38,473 nucleotides of DNA from JAUVDZ01 sp964346325 (GCA_964346325.1 CAYFUK010000003.1:1-38473), one strand, 5' to 3'; shown: positions 25,140-33,329, counted from the first letter of the stretch. Translations and numbers: made by a program. The notes: generated by a model not told the origin, from the letters alone.

Positions 25140-25452
25140 TGGCTCTCGGGGCCGGACTCGAACCGGCAACCCTTCGGTTACACTTTACCCTCAAATTTCT
25201 TTGAAGTGTGGACTATCTCATCACCATATCCATTTTGATTTAGGTGCCGGGCGCTAGTGAAAGATTATTGTTGGAACTCACTTTCTAGTCTCTGAACCTT
25301 CCTATCAACCAATTGTCCCGATAGGCTTGGCTGCGGATTCCCATACCTTGTCGGATTAGGCTCCCCGCAATTCACCCAGTTATCATCGTAATATTTCTAT
25401 TACGAGCTGCAACTGTTTACAGCCGAATGCTCTACCATTGAGCTACCCGAGA
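25140..25452 (-). tRNA. tRNA-Asn (GUU) interrupted by a group I intron
   Basis: On the minus strand the 5' exon (25419-25452) gives acceptor TCTCGGG, D-arm GCTC/GAGC and half an anticodon arm TTCGG-CTGT. The 3' exon (25140-25180) gives TAA-CCGAA, variable loop GGGTT, T-arm GCCGG-TTCGAGT-CCGGC, acceptor CCCGAGA, discriminator G and encoded CCA. Joining them restores a seven-base loop CTGTTAA with anticodon GUU and a complete tRNA-Asn. Two nearby alternative joints would spell GUA or GGU, but only this one obeys group I rules (U before the 5' site, G ending the intron). Confidence 0.93.
25181..25418 (-). ncRNA. Group I self-splicing intron (IC3-like), inside the anticodon of tRNA-Asn
   Basis: This is a 238-nt intron with no room for a homing endonuclease. 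The 5' exon GGCUGU pairs with internal guide GCAGCU, ending in the conserved U-G pair; a GUU just before the guide can form P10 with AAC of the 3' exon. Core elements occur in order: P (GAAUUGCGGGG), Q (AAUCCGCAGCC), R (GUUCAGAGACUA) and S (GAGAUAGUCC). P4 is UGCGG/CCGCA and P7 is GACUA/UAGUC. The last base is G. The core closely resembles cyanobacterial tRNA-Leu introns. It splits the anticodon between its second and third bases. Confidence 0.93.
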
Positions 25453-25488
25453 ACATTTTATACAAGAATTACTATAATTAAATTAATC

Positions 25489-26673
25489 CTATTTTTCAAC
25501 CAAATTTAATCTGAATATTTCTCTTCCAACTATCTGGCCTTTACGTGAATATAAAAGTGAACCCTGTTCAGTTGAGAGATCGGGCCATGGAATAAGGGAA
25601 TACCCGGCTTTTTCGATCTTTTTTTCAAAAGCTTCAATAAAAAAATTCTTTTTTCGGCCTTTATAATAAGGTAAAGCTAAAATTATATTTGCATCCTGGC
25701 GTATATTAACTTTTAAAGCATCCAGAAATCCCAGAATTATATTTTCAACTTCATTGAAATTCTTATAAATTTCTTTATCCGAGGGGAATTTTGATTGAGG
25801 AGGCCCCAGATAAACCTCCGACACAACAGCGGCGGGCTGAATCGGGAAATCCAAAGGCTCTATTTTAGCCGCATCTTTAACAAATAAATTATAATCATAT
25901 GCCACTTTAAAATTTTCTTTTAACCATTCCAGATTGTTCTCGCTGTCTTTAATTGCTTTTTCGCTTATATCGCTACCAATTGCGGTATAGCCCATTAATA
26001 AAGCTTCCATCAAAACAGTTCCGCTTCCGCAAAACGCATCATAAACAACACTTGTGGGGTTACCTTCGCACGCCAGATTAATCATAATTTGTGCAAGCTT
26101 TGGAGGCAGCATTCCGCTTTTTGAATCGCGAGCCGGCCTTTCGTAATCTCTGAACGAATATTTTTTGAAATTCTGAACAGCTACAGTGTAAGCCGGTAAA
26201 TATTTTTTGTCGGGAGTCATGATGCAATTCAGATCGGTTTGTTTTTTGTCGAGTTTTTCCTCAAAAATAACAACACTCTTAATGTTTTTATCGGGCTTGT
26301 TTAAAAAGCGCGCTCCTTTGCCTTCATCTTTGAGGTTCCTTTTTAAAAATTTTAGAATATTTTTATGATTTTTTAAGAATTCATTGTTAAAGTTATATAA
26401 GTTCAAAGAAAATATAACTTTTTTATCATCACGGTTAATCAAGTGTTTTAAGAATTTATTTTTAACATCATCAATACCATCGCAATCATCAAAAATTTTC
26501 ACAATCTTAACCGTACCGCCGAATATATCTATAACTGAAGGATCCAATTCCTCTTCAAACTCGTTAATCCATATATCCCGGCCTATAACCTCACCATCCG
26601 CATTAAAAAAAGACTGAAGCTCGGCAACTGATAATCGCCATTGTCTTCCCAGAATAAAACCGTACTTATGCAT
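25489..26673 (-). CDS. TrmG10/Trm11-like RNA guanine-N2 methyltransferase
   Basis: This 394-residue SAM-dependent methyltransferase has an N-terminal region of about 160 residues with ferredoxin-like/THUMP character (begins YGFILGRQWRLSVAELQSFF). The UPF0020-type catalytic domain has RPARDSKSGMLPPKLAQIM (about 180-198), SAM motif YDAFCGSGTVLMEA (about 211-224), YTAIGSDIS and the late motif SEVYLGPPQ, which stands where the usual DPPY occurs. Archaeal relatives methylate tRNA guanosine 10; this short proline-poor variant is one I associate with CPR homologues, from memory. It starts at the same hexamer as the divergent small membrane protein gene. Confidence 0.82.
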   Translation of the reverse strand: MHKYGFILGRQWRLSVAELQSFFNADGEVIGRDIWINEFEEELDPSVIDIFGGTVKIVKIFDDCDGIDDVKNKFLKHLINRDDKKVIFSLNLYNFNNEFLKNHKNILKFLKRNLKDEGKGARFLNKPDKNIKSVVIFEEKLDKKQTDLNCIMTPDKKYLPAYTVAVQNFKKYSFRDYERPARDSKSGMLPPKLAQIMINLACEGNPTSVVYDAFCGSGTVLMEALLMGYTAIGSDISEKAIKDSENNLEWLKENFKVAYDYNLFVKDAAKIEPLDFPIQPAAVVSEVYLGPPQSKFPSDKEIYKNFNEVENIILGFLDALKVNIRQDANIILALPYYKGRKKNFFIEAFEKKIEKAGYSLIPWPDLSTEQGSLLYSRKGQIVGREIFRLNLVEK

Positions 26674-26847
26674 ATAAAACCGATTACAATTAATAAAAAA
26701 CAGTTAACAATATTTACTATAACAGGTCTTTTAATAATTGCATCATTAATTTTCGGATATTTTTTCGGATATCTTCATCATTTGTATATTACAAGGGATT
26801 CCATCGATATGATCGGTGAAATAAATCATTGCATCGGATCAAATTAA
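26668..26847 (+). CDS. Small single-pass membrane protein of unknown function
   Basis: From ATG 26668 the product has 59 residues: a basic N-terminus (MHIKPITINKKQ), one strong hydrophobic helix (LTIFTITGLLIIASLIFGYF) and a polar tail (LHHLYITRDSIDMIGEINHC). I recognise no family. Its start shares ATGCAT with the divergent methyltransferase gene. It lies 36 nt ahead of ilvN on the same strand and could head that operon. Coding status rests on the clear membrane-protein pattern and on filling an otherwise empty gap. Confidence 0.55.
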   Translation: MHIKPITINKKQLTIFTITGLLIIASLIFGYFFGYLHHLYITRDSIDMIGEINHCIGSN

Positions 26848-26883
26848 TATAGTAAACTTCATCTGCGAAACTAAAGGATTATA

Positions 26884-27375
26884 ATGAAAAAGCACAAACA
26901 CATACTTGTATTACTTGTAGAAAACGAACCTGGAGTTCTTAATCGTATAAGTTCTCTTATACGAAGACGCAGATTTAATATCGAGAGTATTTCAGCCGGA
27001 CATACGGCAAAAAAAGGTTTAACAAGAATCACTCTGGTGGTTAATACGGAAAAAACAAACGTGGAACAGGTAATGAAACAACTTTACAAAATAGTGCCAG
27101 TAATAAAAATACGCGATGTAACCGATGAAAATATTTTTGCTGCTGAAGTTGTGCTTGCAAAGGTAAAGGCTGACACAAAAAAACGCGCCGATGTACAACA
27201 AATTGCGGATCTTTTTAAAGCAAAAATAATTCATGTTGAAAAAGATATGATAATGATGATGGTAGCCGGTGAAGAAGATAAAGTAACTTCTTTTCTTGAT
27301 ATGATAAAACCCTTTGGAATTGTTGAAATGGTACGAACAGGCGTTACGGCAATGAATAAGGATAAAACTTTATAA
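26884..27375 (+). CDS. ilvN: Acetolactate synthase small (regulatory) subunit
   Basis: This 163-residue ACT-domain protein regulates acetohydroxyacid synthase, the first common step of valine, leucine and isoleucine synthesis, usually giving valine feedback. The N-terminal ACT domain has ENEPGVLNRISSLIRRRRFNIESIS (about 13-37) and TRITLVVN; the second half begins near REVxLxKV as AEVVLAKVKAD (about 89-99), with GIVEMVRTGVTAM at the end. An AAAGGA sequence lies 10 nt before ATG, a fair Shine-Dalgarno. The large subunit gene ilvB is not in the window. Confidence 0.93.
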   Translation: MKKHKHILVLLVENEPGVLNRISSLIRRRRFNIESISAGHTAKKGLTRITLVVNTEKTNVEQVMKQLYKIVPVIKIRDVTDENIFAAEVVLAKVKADTKKRADVQQIADLFKAKIIHVEKDMIMMMVAGEEDKVTSFLDMIKPFGIVEMVRTGVTAMNKDKTL

Positions 27376-27395
27376 ATTATTAACTTAAAAATACT

Positions 27396-27905
27396 ATGGC
27401 AATGTCATTGAATAAGGTTCAGTTAATCGGGAACCTCACACGCGATCCGGAAATGCGTCAAATTCCGGGAGGACAGGTTGTTACATCTTTCGGGCTTGCA
27501 ACCAATCTGTCATGGACTGATCAGTCGGGCCAAAAACAGGATAAAGCGGAATTCCATAATATTGTCGCATGGAGAAAACTTGCGGAAATTTGCGGACAAT
27601 ACCTTAAAAAAGGAAGCAAATGTTATATTGAAGGAAGACTGCAAACACGCTCATGGGAGGCTGAAGACGGCAGCAAAAAATACAAGACGGAAATAGTTGC
27701 CGAAAATATGATTATGCTTGATAAAAAAGGCGAAGTAAGCGGAAGTGCCGCTCCTGCTATGCAAAGTGATCATGCGGGGTTGGATCAGCAAAACCATTCA
27801 TCACAGGAACAGCAATCCGAACCTGAACCTGAAGCTGCACCTGAATCCTCTTCTGAAACAAAGCAAAAGGAAGATGAAGTAACTGTTGATGATCTGCCTT
27901 TTTAA
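27396..27905 (+). CDS. ssb: Single-stranded DNA-binding protein
   Basis: This 169-residue protein has an N-terminal OB fold (LNKVQLIGNLTRDPEMR, then FGLATNL, FHNIVAWRKLAEICGQYLKKGSKCYIEGRLQTRSW split along about 45-90). A Gln/Glu/Ser/Pro-rich disordered linker (about 115-160) follows, with an acidic tip ending DDLPF that recruits repair and replication partners. Either Met1 or Met3 could be the start. It is placed between ilvN and ilvC with gaps of 20 and 21 nt, an unusual setting for a replication gene. Confidence 0.96.
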   Translation: MAMSLNKVQLIGNLTRDPEMRQIPGGQVVTSFGLATNLSWTDQSGQKQDKAEFHNIVAWRKLAEICGQYLKKGSKCYIEGRLQTRSWEAEDGSKKYKTEIVAENMIMLDKKGEVSGSAAPAMQSDHAGLDQQNHSSQEQQSEPEPEAAPESSSETKQKEDEVTVDDLPF

Positions 27906-27926
27906 ATAAGTAACAAATCGCCCAAT

Positions 27927-28910
27927 ATGAAACTTTTTTACGAAAATGATGCTGATATATCGGTACTGGAAGGTAAAAAAACAGCTGTAATAGGCTATGG
28001 TTCACAGGGAACAGCTCAGGCATTAATGCTGCATGATTCCGGTATTGATGTTGTTGTAGGTGTTCGCGAAGGCGGAAAATCATGGAAAAACGCCGATGCT
28101 GACGGGTTAAAAGTGATGCCAATCGCGGAAGCGGCAAAGGAAGCCGATATTATACACATTTTATTACCCGATGAAGTTCAGGGCAAAGTATATGAAAATG
28201 AGATAAAAGAACATGTGATAGCAGGTAAAACTTTATGTTTTTCACATGGATTCAGTATTGTTTATAAACAAATCCGGGCGCCCGAAGGTGTTGATGTAAT
28301 TATGGTCGCACCTAAATCACCCGGTTCGGAAGAAAGAAAAGCATATCTTGCAGGCGGTGGTGTTCCGGCTCTTATAGCGGTTAAACAAAATGATTCGGGA
28401 GGAGCTTTTAATACGGCATTAGCTATGGCAAAAGCTATGCATTTTACAAAAGCCGGAGTACTTGAATGCACATTCGAACAAGAAGTATATGAAGATCTGT
28501 TCGGTGAACAGGCTATTCTTTGCGGAGGTGTTACGGAACTCATAAAAAAAGGTTTTGAGGTGCTGGTGGAGGCCGGATATCCGCCTGAAATGGCTTATTT
28601 TGAGTGTTTGCACGAATTAAAACTGATAGTTGACCTTATACAGAAAAAAGGAATAGGCGGGATGTATTCGGAAGTATCGAACACAGCTGAATACGGCGGC
28701 CAATCGCGGGGAGAAAGAATAATAGATAACAAAGTTAAAGAAAATATGAAAGAATTACTAAAAGAAGTTGAAGACGGAAGTTTCGCGAAAGAATGGATAT
28801 CGGAATTTAACGGTGGAATGGAAAAACTAAAACAACTAAGGGAAAAAACCGAGAATCATCCTATTGAAACAACAGGTAAAAAAATTCGTGATCTTTTCAA
28901 TTTTAAATAA
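27927..28910 (+). CDS. ilvC: Ketol-acid reductoisomerase (class I)
   Basis: This 327-residue enzyme converts acetolactate and acetohydroxybutyrate to the dihydroxy acids of valine and isoleucine synthesis. The Rossmann motif GYGSQG is at 23-28, the cofactor-choosing loop reads GVREGGKSWKNA (about 47-58), and the knotted helical domain has the Mg and substrate residues in FGEQAILCGG, LHELKLIVDLI and SEVSNTAEYGG. The loop retains Arg, Lys and Ser that commonly bind NADPH phosphate, but the E-G-G insertion makes cofactor choice uncertain. Length is typical of class I. It ends the ilvN-ssb-ilvC unit. Confidence 0.97.
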   Translation: MKLFYENDADISVLEGKKTAVIGYGSQGTAQALMLHDSGIDVVVGVREGGKSWKNADADGLKVMPIAEAAKEADIIHILLPDEVQGKVYENEIKEHVIAGKTLCFSHGFSIVYKQIRAPEGVDVIMVAPKSPGSEERKAYLAGGGVPALIAVKQNDSGGAFNTALAMAKAMHFTKAGVLECTFEQEVYEDLFGEQAILCGGVTELIKKGFEVLVEAGYPPEMAYFECLHELKLIVDLIQKKGIGGMYSEVSNTAEYGGQSRGERIIDNKVKENMKELLKEVEDGSFAKEWISEFNGGMEKLKQLREKTENHPIETTGKKIRDLFNFK

Positions 28911-28933
28911 AAAATCACTTAACAAAAGTTAAC

Positions 28934-28961
28934 TTGATGTTAACATCTAATGTGCTATATT
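28934..28961 (+). promoter_or_regulatory. Promoter of rhodanese-TspO unit
   Basis: TTGATG (28934-28939), 16 nt and TATATT (28956-28961) preceded by TG (extended -10). GTTAAC occurs twice around the -35 (starting at 28928 and 28939), a possible small operator. The start codon used is 28985, about 17 nt after the expected transcription start. Confidence 0.45.
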
Positions 28962-28984
28962 AATAAACAGTTAAATTGATTTAT

Positions 28985-29437
28985 ATGAAAAATTTAATTT
29001 CGATTTTAATTTCATTTTCATTACTTATTGTTTTCAACTCTTGTAATCCGGATACGACAGATACGGAAAATCTTGAAACAAATGTTATGCAGGCTAAAAC
29101 TTACGAAATAGAAGTTGAGGAAGTTGATCAAAAAATTAAAGAAAACAGGAATCTGCATTTGATTGATGTAAGAACACCGCAAGAAAACTCGGAAATAAGA
29201 ATAAAAGAATCAGAATCAATGGTTCTTGACAATCTTGCCGATACAATAATTAATGATGAAGATATTTCATTTCATGATCAAATAATTGTTTACTGCAGAT
29301 CCGGAAACAGAAGCAAAAAAGCTTACGATATTTTAACGGGCCTTGGTTACACAAATGTAAAAAGTATGGCCGGCGGCATTAAAGAATGGCAAAATTCAGG
29401 TTTTGAAACATGCAGTGAGTTAAATAACACTTGCTAA
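28985..29437 (+). CDS. Rhodanese-domain lipoprotein
   Basis: From ATG 28985 the product (about 150 residues) starts with a lipoprotein signal peptide ending FNSC, so it is anchored outside the membrane. The single rhodanese domain begins VDQKIKENRNLHLIDVRTPQE (split about 45-65) and has the active-site loop VYCRSGNRSKKA with Cys104, then AGGIKEWQNSGF. Such proteins transfer sulfane sulfur or act as sulfide/cyanide or redox handlers outside the cell. An earlier ATG at 28976 would add three residues. TspO follows after 3 nt. Confidence 0.9.
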   Translation: MKNLISILISFSLLIVFNSCNPDTTDTENLETNVMQAKTYEIEVEEVDQKIKENRNLHLIDVRTPQENSEIRIKESESMVLDNLADTIINDEDISFHDQIIVYCRSGNRSKKAYDILTGLGYTNVKSMAGGIKEWQNSGFETCSELNNTC

Positions 29438-29440
29438 TAA

Positions 29441-29932
29441 ATGTTTAATTATTACAAACCCATAAAAAAATACCTTACTGCATTAATTGTAGTGCTTATT
29501 GCACTTATCATTTATTTATGCGCAATGGTTTTTACCGAAGATAACTATGAATGGTTTTTGAATCTTAACAAACCGGCATTTCAGCCTCCTTCATGGATTT
29601 TCATGTTGGTATGGGCCATTCTTTACGCATTAATTGCGGTATCAATAATAATTGTGCTTTTTAATAATAAGAAAAAACAAAAGGAAGCGAATTTAGTGCT
29701 CTTATTATTCATTATCAATGCTTTTTTTAATGCAATTTTAAGTATTGTTTTGTTCGGATTACATAATATACTTTCTGCCGTATTTATTCTTCCATTATAT
29801 CTGGCATCAATATTCGTTCTGATTTATTACACATTAAAAGTAAACAGAATAGCGGCATACTTACTTGTTCCATATGCTTTATGGGCTATATACGTAACAA
29901 TACTGATGGTTACGGTTGTTCTCATTAATTAG
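29441..29932 (+). CDS. TspO/MBR family membrane protein (copy 2)
   Basis: This 163-residue protein has five helices and the family loop WFLNLNKPAFQPPSWIFMLVW (split about 30-50), here closer to the consensus KPxFxPPxWxF than copy 1. It is paired with the rhodanese lipoprotein, so both may share a role in redox or porphyrin/sulfur stress. The overall difference from the 9695 copy is large, so they are old paralogues or separate acquisitions. It overlaps the convergent gene by 4 nt. Confidence 0.88.
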   Translation: MFNYYKPIKKYLTALIVVLIALIIYLCAMVFTEDNYEWFLNLNKPAFQPPSWIFMLVWAILYALIAVSIIIVLFNNKKKQKEANLVLLLFIINAFFNAILSIVLFGLHNILSAVFILPLYLASIFVLIYYTLKVNRIAAYLLVPYALWAIYVTILMVTVVLIN

Positions 29933-31044
29933 TCTTTTCTTTTCATTGCTTCGTCCTGCTTTTTGAAGTCTTTTAACTGTTCCAGTAAATTATCCTGTTC
30001 ACTTGCGGAAAGCTCCGAACGTTTAATCAGCTTCTGCATTGTTTCAAATTCCGATTCGGTAATTTCACCGTCTTCCATCATTTTAAACATCTCATCTTTT
30101 AATGACGCAGGTAATCCGCCGAACTTTTCGTTAACTATTTGCTTCTGAATATCAACCATGTAACCTTCGATCCTGTTCATTAAAAGTTTATATGCTCCTT
30201 CATCGATTTTGCCCGATTTAAGCTCATTATCAACAATATCCTTTAATCTGTACAATTCGGCTTCGCATCTTTTCGCCTTCATTTTGTATTCACTGTAAGT
30301 GTCATCAATCTGATTCATATACTTTGATATGGACTTTTGTTTTCTTTTGGAAGCAAAAGTAAAGCCGGTTGCTGCAATAATTACCGTTATAATTGTTAAA
30401 ATAATAACAAAGTTGTTCCAAAGCCACTGCAAAACATCAAATGAAGCAGATTCATTATTGCGGTCTTTTATCTTTTTAATTTGTTCATCGGTCAATTCAG
30501 AACGATCCGGCCTGGGTTCGGGCTCTTCAAACTCTCCTTCACCGGGCATGATTTCTTCAGGCTTGAAAACAAACTGCACATTGCTGCATCCCCTTCTTTG
30601 ATCAGTTGTGATTACACAAACTCTGTAGAAATTGTCCCCTACTTCAGGCTCATTATGTATAAATCCCGTTCTATTGGGATTCTCATAAAATTCAATTTCA
30701 GGTGTTTCAGGATAAAACAAATTGCTGTCATGAATTGAGTGCAAAATTTTATAATACTCGAAATTAGGCCCATCGTATCTGTTCCAATGCAAACCCACGC
30801 GACCGCCTTCTATCTCCTCGGCATCCAAAAATATATCTATTTCGGGGTCATCGGTATAAGGATCGTCGGGTATAAGCGGAATAGGCTCCAAGGGCAAAGG
30901 TTCAAATTGAAAAGTTTCCTCCTCTGCGGGTTCATACAATTCAACTTCCAAAGGCTCATCTATTATCAAATCCGGATTAATGGCCAAAGCTGTATTGCCT
31001 GATACTATTAAACCCAGTATTAAAATTGATAGTATTTTTTTCAT
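29929..31044 (-). CDS. Membrane-anchored fibronectin-like protein, function unknown
   Basis: From ATG 31044 (about 371 residues) it has a signal peptide (MKKILSILILGLIVSGNTALA), then a Pro/Glu-rich acidic stretch full of PLEPIPLIP-like units. A beta-sandwich region resembling a fibronectin type III domain follows (VGLHWNRYDGPNFEYYKILHS, FYRVCVITTD, two cysteines in CVITTDQRRGC). One transmembrane helix (VIILTIITVIIAATGFTFA, about 225-243) leads to a helical cytoplasmic tail with SHOCT-like short units (SGKIDEGAYKLLMNRI, DGEITESEFETMQKLI). Topology is outside-in. It could sense or display at the envelope; no function can be assigned. The frame reaches TTG/ATG at 31074, but the signal peptide fixes the start. 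Confidence 0.75.
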   Translation of the reverse strand: MKKILSILILGLIVSGNTALAINPDLIIDEPLEVELYEPAEEETFQFEPLPLEPIPLIPDDPYTDDPEIDIFLDAEEIEGGRVGLHWNRYDGPNFEYYKILHSIHDSNLFYPETPEIEFYENPNRTGFIHNEPEVGDNFYRVCVITTDQRRGCSNVQFVFKPEEIMPGEGEFEEPEPRPDRSELTDEQIKKIKDRNNESASFDVLQWLWNNFVIILTIITVIIAATGFTFASKRKQKSISKYMNQIDDTYSEYKMKAKRCEAELYRLKDIVDNELKSGKIDEGAYKLLMNRIEGYMVDIQKQIVNEKFGGLPASLKDEMFKMMEDGEITESEFETMQKLIKRSELSASEQDNLLEQLKDFKKQDEAMKRKD

Positions 31045-31109
31045 AATTGATTTATTAATATTCAACGCGTCCATTATAATGGTTTAAGCAAATATTGAAA
31101 CGTAAAATT

Positions 31110-32270
31110 ATGGCTGAAATTACCAAAAACTCTCTGACACTCCCAAAGACCGTTAAAAGTATACACGGATTTATTTACGCAATGTTTTGGTTGTACGTGC
31201 CGATTTATCTTACAGAACAGGGTTTCTCGGGGTATCATATTGGGTTATTCATAGGACTTTCAAATTTGATGGCAATAATAAGCACATTGCCTTCGGGTAT
31301 TGCAAACGACAGAATAAAATCAAAAAAAATAATACTGACAGCTTTAATTTTAAGCATTATTTATTTTACCGGTTTGTTAACCGTAACGAATGCAATTGTT
31401 TTGGCAGGCGCATTTATTTGCGGAGGTTTGGGCCGTAATTTATTTGATATTTCCGTTGATTCACTTGCTTTTAAAGTGATTGACAGAAAAAAATCATCAA
31501 TTCAGATCGGCGGTTATTTGGCTGTTCTTTATTTTGCACAAATAACAGGTTTTATGATTGGAGGAAATGTAATAAATTCATTCGGATTTCCGGCAACTCT
31601 TACCGCAATCATTGTATTGCTTTTCTTAACAACAATGATTTCAATTTATTTACCGTTAACACATACTTTTAAGTTTAAATTAATGGAATATAAAAAAGAC
31701 ATTTTTAATAAAGAAGTGTTATTTTTTATGCTTATCGTTTTCCTGTTCAGTTTGCATTTCGGAGCTGAAGCTACATCTTATACTTTATTTTTAAAAACCA
31801 ATTTAAACCTTAATTTAGGCCAAATAGGATTTTATGTCGGAGGAGCGGTGATTTTCCTTGCATTATCTGCTTTATTTTTCAGCTGGAGAGTTCAAAAAGG
31901 ATTTGATCCGAAAAAAGTATTTTATATAGGACTTATTATTTCAGGATTGGGTCATATACTTTTTTCAATTCAGGATAATGTAGTGATTTCATTTTTATTA
32001 AGATGCTTTCATGAAATCGGAGACGGAGCCATGATTTACAGTATTTTTTACGGGATAGTGAGAATATTTAATATTGAAAGAGTAGGAGGAAATTCCAGCA
32101 CAATAACTTTAACAAAAATTATGGGGACTTCGTTTGCCGCTTTTATTTTTGGACATTTTGGTGCTGAGTATGGTTATTATCTGCCATTATTTATAACGGG
32201 TTTCACGAATTTACTGGCATTTTTATTTTTATTTTACTTCAATAAAAAAGTATTGCCTAAAACGCCGTAA
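31110..32270 (+). CDS. Major facilitator superfamily transporter
   Basis: This protein of about 386 residues has 12 predicted helices. The loop after helix 2 has the shortened MFS signature SGIANDRIKSKKII (about 67-80), and the second half opens with a fresh six-helix bundle after a polar stretch near residue 195. The substrate is not evident; drug or metabolite efflux is usual for such orphan members. ATG 31110 is preferred over an in-frame TTG at 31095. It diverges from the fibronectin-like gene and precedes the deaminase fusion by 39 nt. Confidence 0.85.
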   Translation: MAEITKNSLTLPKTVKSIHGFIYAMFWLYVPIYLTEQGFSGYHIGLFIGLSNLMAIISTLPSGIANDRIKSKKIILTALILSIIYFTGLLTVTNAIVLAGAFICGGLGRNLFDISVDSLAFKVIDRKKSSIQIGGYLAVLYFAQITGFMIGGNVINSFGFPATLTAIIVLLFLTTMISIYLPLTHTFKFKLMEYKKDIFNKEVLFFMLIVFLFSLHFGAEATSYTLFLKTNLNLNLGQIGFYVGGAVIFLALSALFFSWRVQKGFDPKKVFYIGLIISGLGHILFSIQDNVVISFLLRCFHEIGDGAMIYSIFYGIVRIFNIERVGGNSSTITLTKIMGTSFAAFIFGHFGAEYGYYLPLFITGFTNLLAFLFLFYFNKKVLPKTP

Positions 32271-32309
32271 AAATACTACACTGCTTTTGTATTTATAAAC
32301 GGACGTATT

Positions 32310-33329
32310 ATGCACATCGGTTTAACAGGCTACCTTGCGTGCGGCAAAGGAGAACTTGCAAAAATTCTCCAGGAAAAAGATTTTACTTACATATCACTTT
32401 CCGATGTTGTAAGAAGAGAAGCCACAAGCCGGGGACTTGATCATACGCGTGAAAATCTTCAAAAAATCGGCAATGAACTACGTTCAAAACATGGCAGTGC
32501 ACATTTTTCAGGAGAGGTTCGTAAAGAAATAGAAAAAAATCCGGATAAAAATTATGTAATTGACGGAATAAGAAATCCAATGGAAGCAAAGGAACTTCAG
32601 GCTTTACCTGAATTTTATTTTATCGGTATTTCCGCTTCACCTGACACAATAGTCAAAAGAATTTTATCACGTAAACGTGAAGGTGATAAATTAACAAAAA
32701 AAGATATTCTTGAAAAATTAGATATAGAAAAAGGCAAAAACCAGCCAAAAGACGGACAACAAGTTGCCAAATGCCTGGAGATGGTTAATTTTTTAATCAT
32801 AAATGAGGGCACACTTGATGAAATTGAACAAAAAATCGAACACTTTCTGGGAATTATTAAAGGAACAACGCGGCCTACATTTGATGAGGTTTTTATGGGC
32901 AATGCGGTTAACTGGGCGCAAAGATCAACCTGTTTAAGAAGAAAAGTCGGCTCGGTTATCGCAAAAGATAACCAACAATTAACGGCGGGTTACAACGGCG
33001 CACCTCGCACAATGAAACACTGCGCGGAACTCGGGGGCTGCCTACGGGAAAAACTCGGTATTCCATCGGGCCAGCGCCACGAAATATGCCGCGGTACGCA
33101 CGCCGAACAAAACGCGATTACCCAGGCTGCCAAATTCGGCATAAACATCGAAGGCGGAACACTTTACTGCAACACACATCCATGCAGTATCTGCACAAAA
33201 ATGATAATAAACGCGGGCATAAAAAAAGTAGTTTACGACAGCGACTACGATGATAAACTTTCAAAAGAAATGCTCGGCGAACAAACAGCTTTGGAGTTGG
33301 TGCGATATGAAGGATTAAGAATTATTTAA
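32310..33329 (+). CDS. P-loop kinase / dCMP deaminase fusion
   Basis: This 339-residue two-domain protein has an N-terminal (about 1-185) dephospho-CoA- or nucleoside-monophosphate-kinase-like P-loop domain: GYLACGKG at 7-14, where the usual Thr/Ser after GK is Gly, followed by DVVRREA and VIDGIRNPMEAKEL. The C-terminal domain is a zinc dCMP/cytidine deaminase with the catalytic HAE at 264-266 and the zinc pair PCSIC (Cys292, Cys295), plus the extra Cys-rich insert HCAELGGC typical of ComE-like dCMP deaminases. It makes dUMP for thymidylate synthesis. The kinase half may be catalytic or regulatory. It overlaps the convergent helicase gene by 4 nt. Confidence 0.92.
   Translation: MHIGLTGYLACGKGELAKILQEKDFTYISLSDVVRREATSRGLDHTRENLQKIGNELRSKHGSAHFSGEVRKEIEKNPDKNYVIDGIRNPMEAKELQALPEFYFIGISASPDTIVKRILSRKREGDKLTKKDILEKLDIEKGKNQPKDGQQVAKCLEMVNFLIINEGTLDEIEQKIEHFLGIIKGTTRPTFDEVFMGNAVNWAQRSTCLRRKVGSVIAKDNQQLTAGYNGAPRTMKHCAELGGCLREKLGIPSGQRHEICRGTHAEQNAITQAAKFGINIEGGTLYCNTHPCSICTKMIINAGIKKVVYDSDYDDKLSKEMLGEQTALELVRYEGLRII

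Noticed and set aside
27927..28910. NADH-dependent reductoisomerase suggested by the E-G-G in the cofactor loop
   Set aside because: Arg, Lys and Ser suited to the NADPH phosphate are still present, so the sequence alone does not support a switch.
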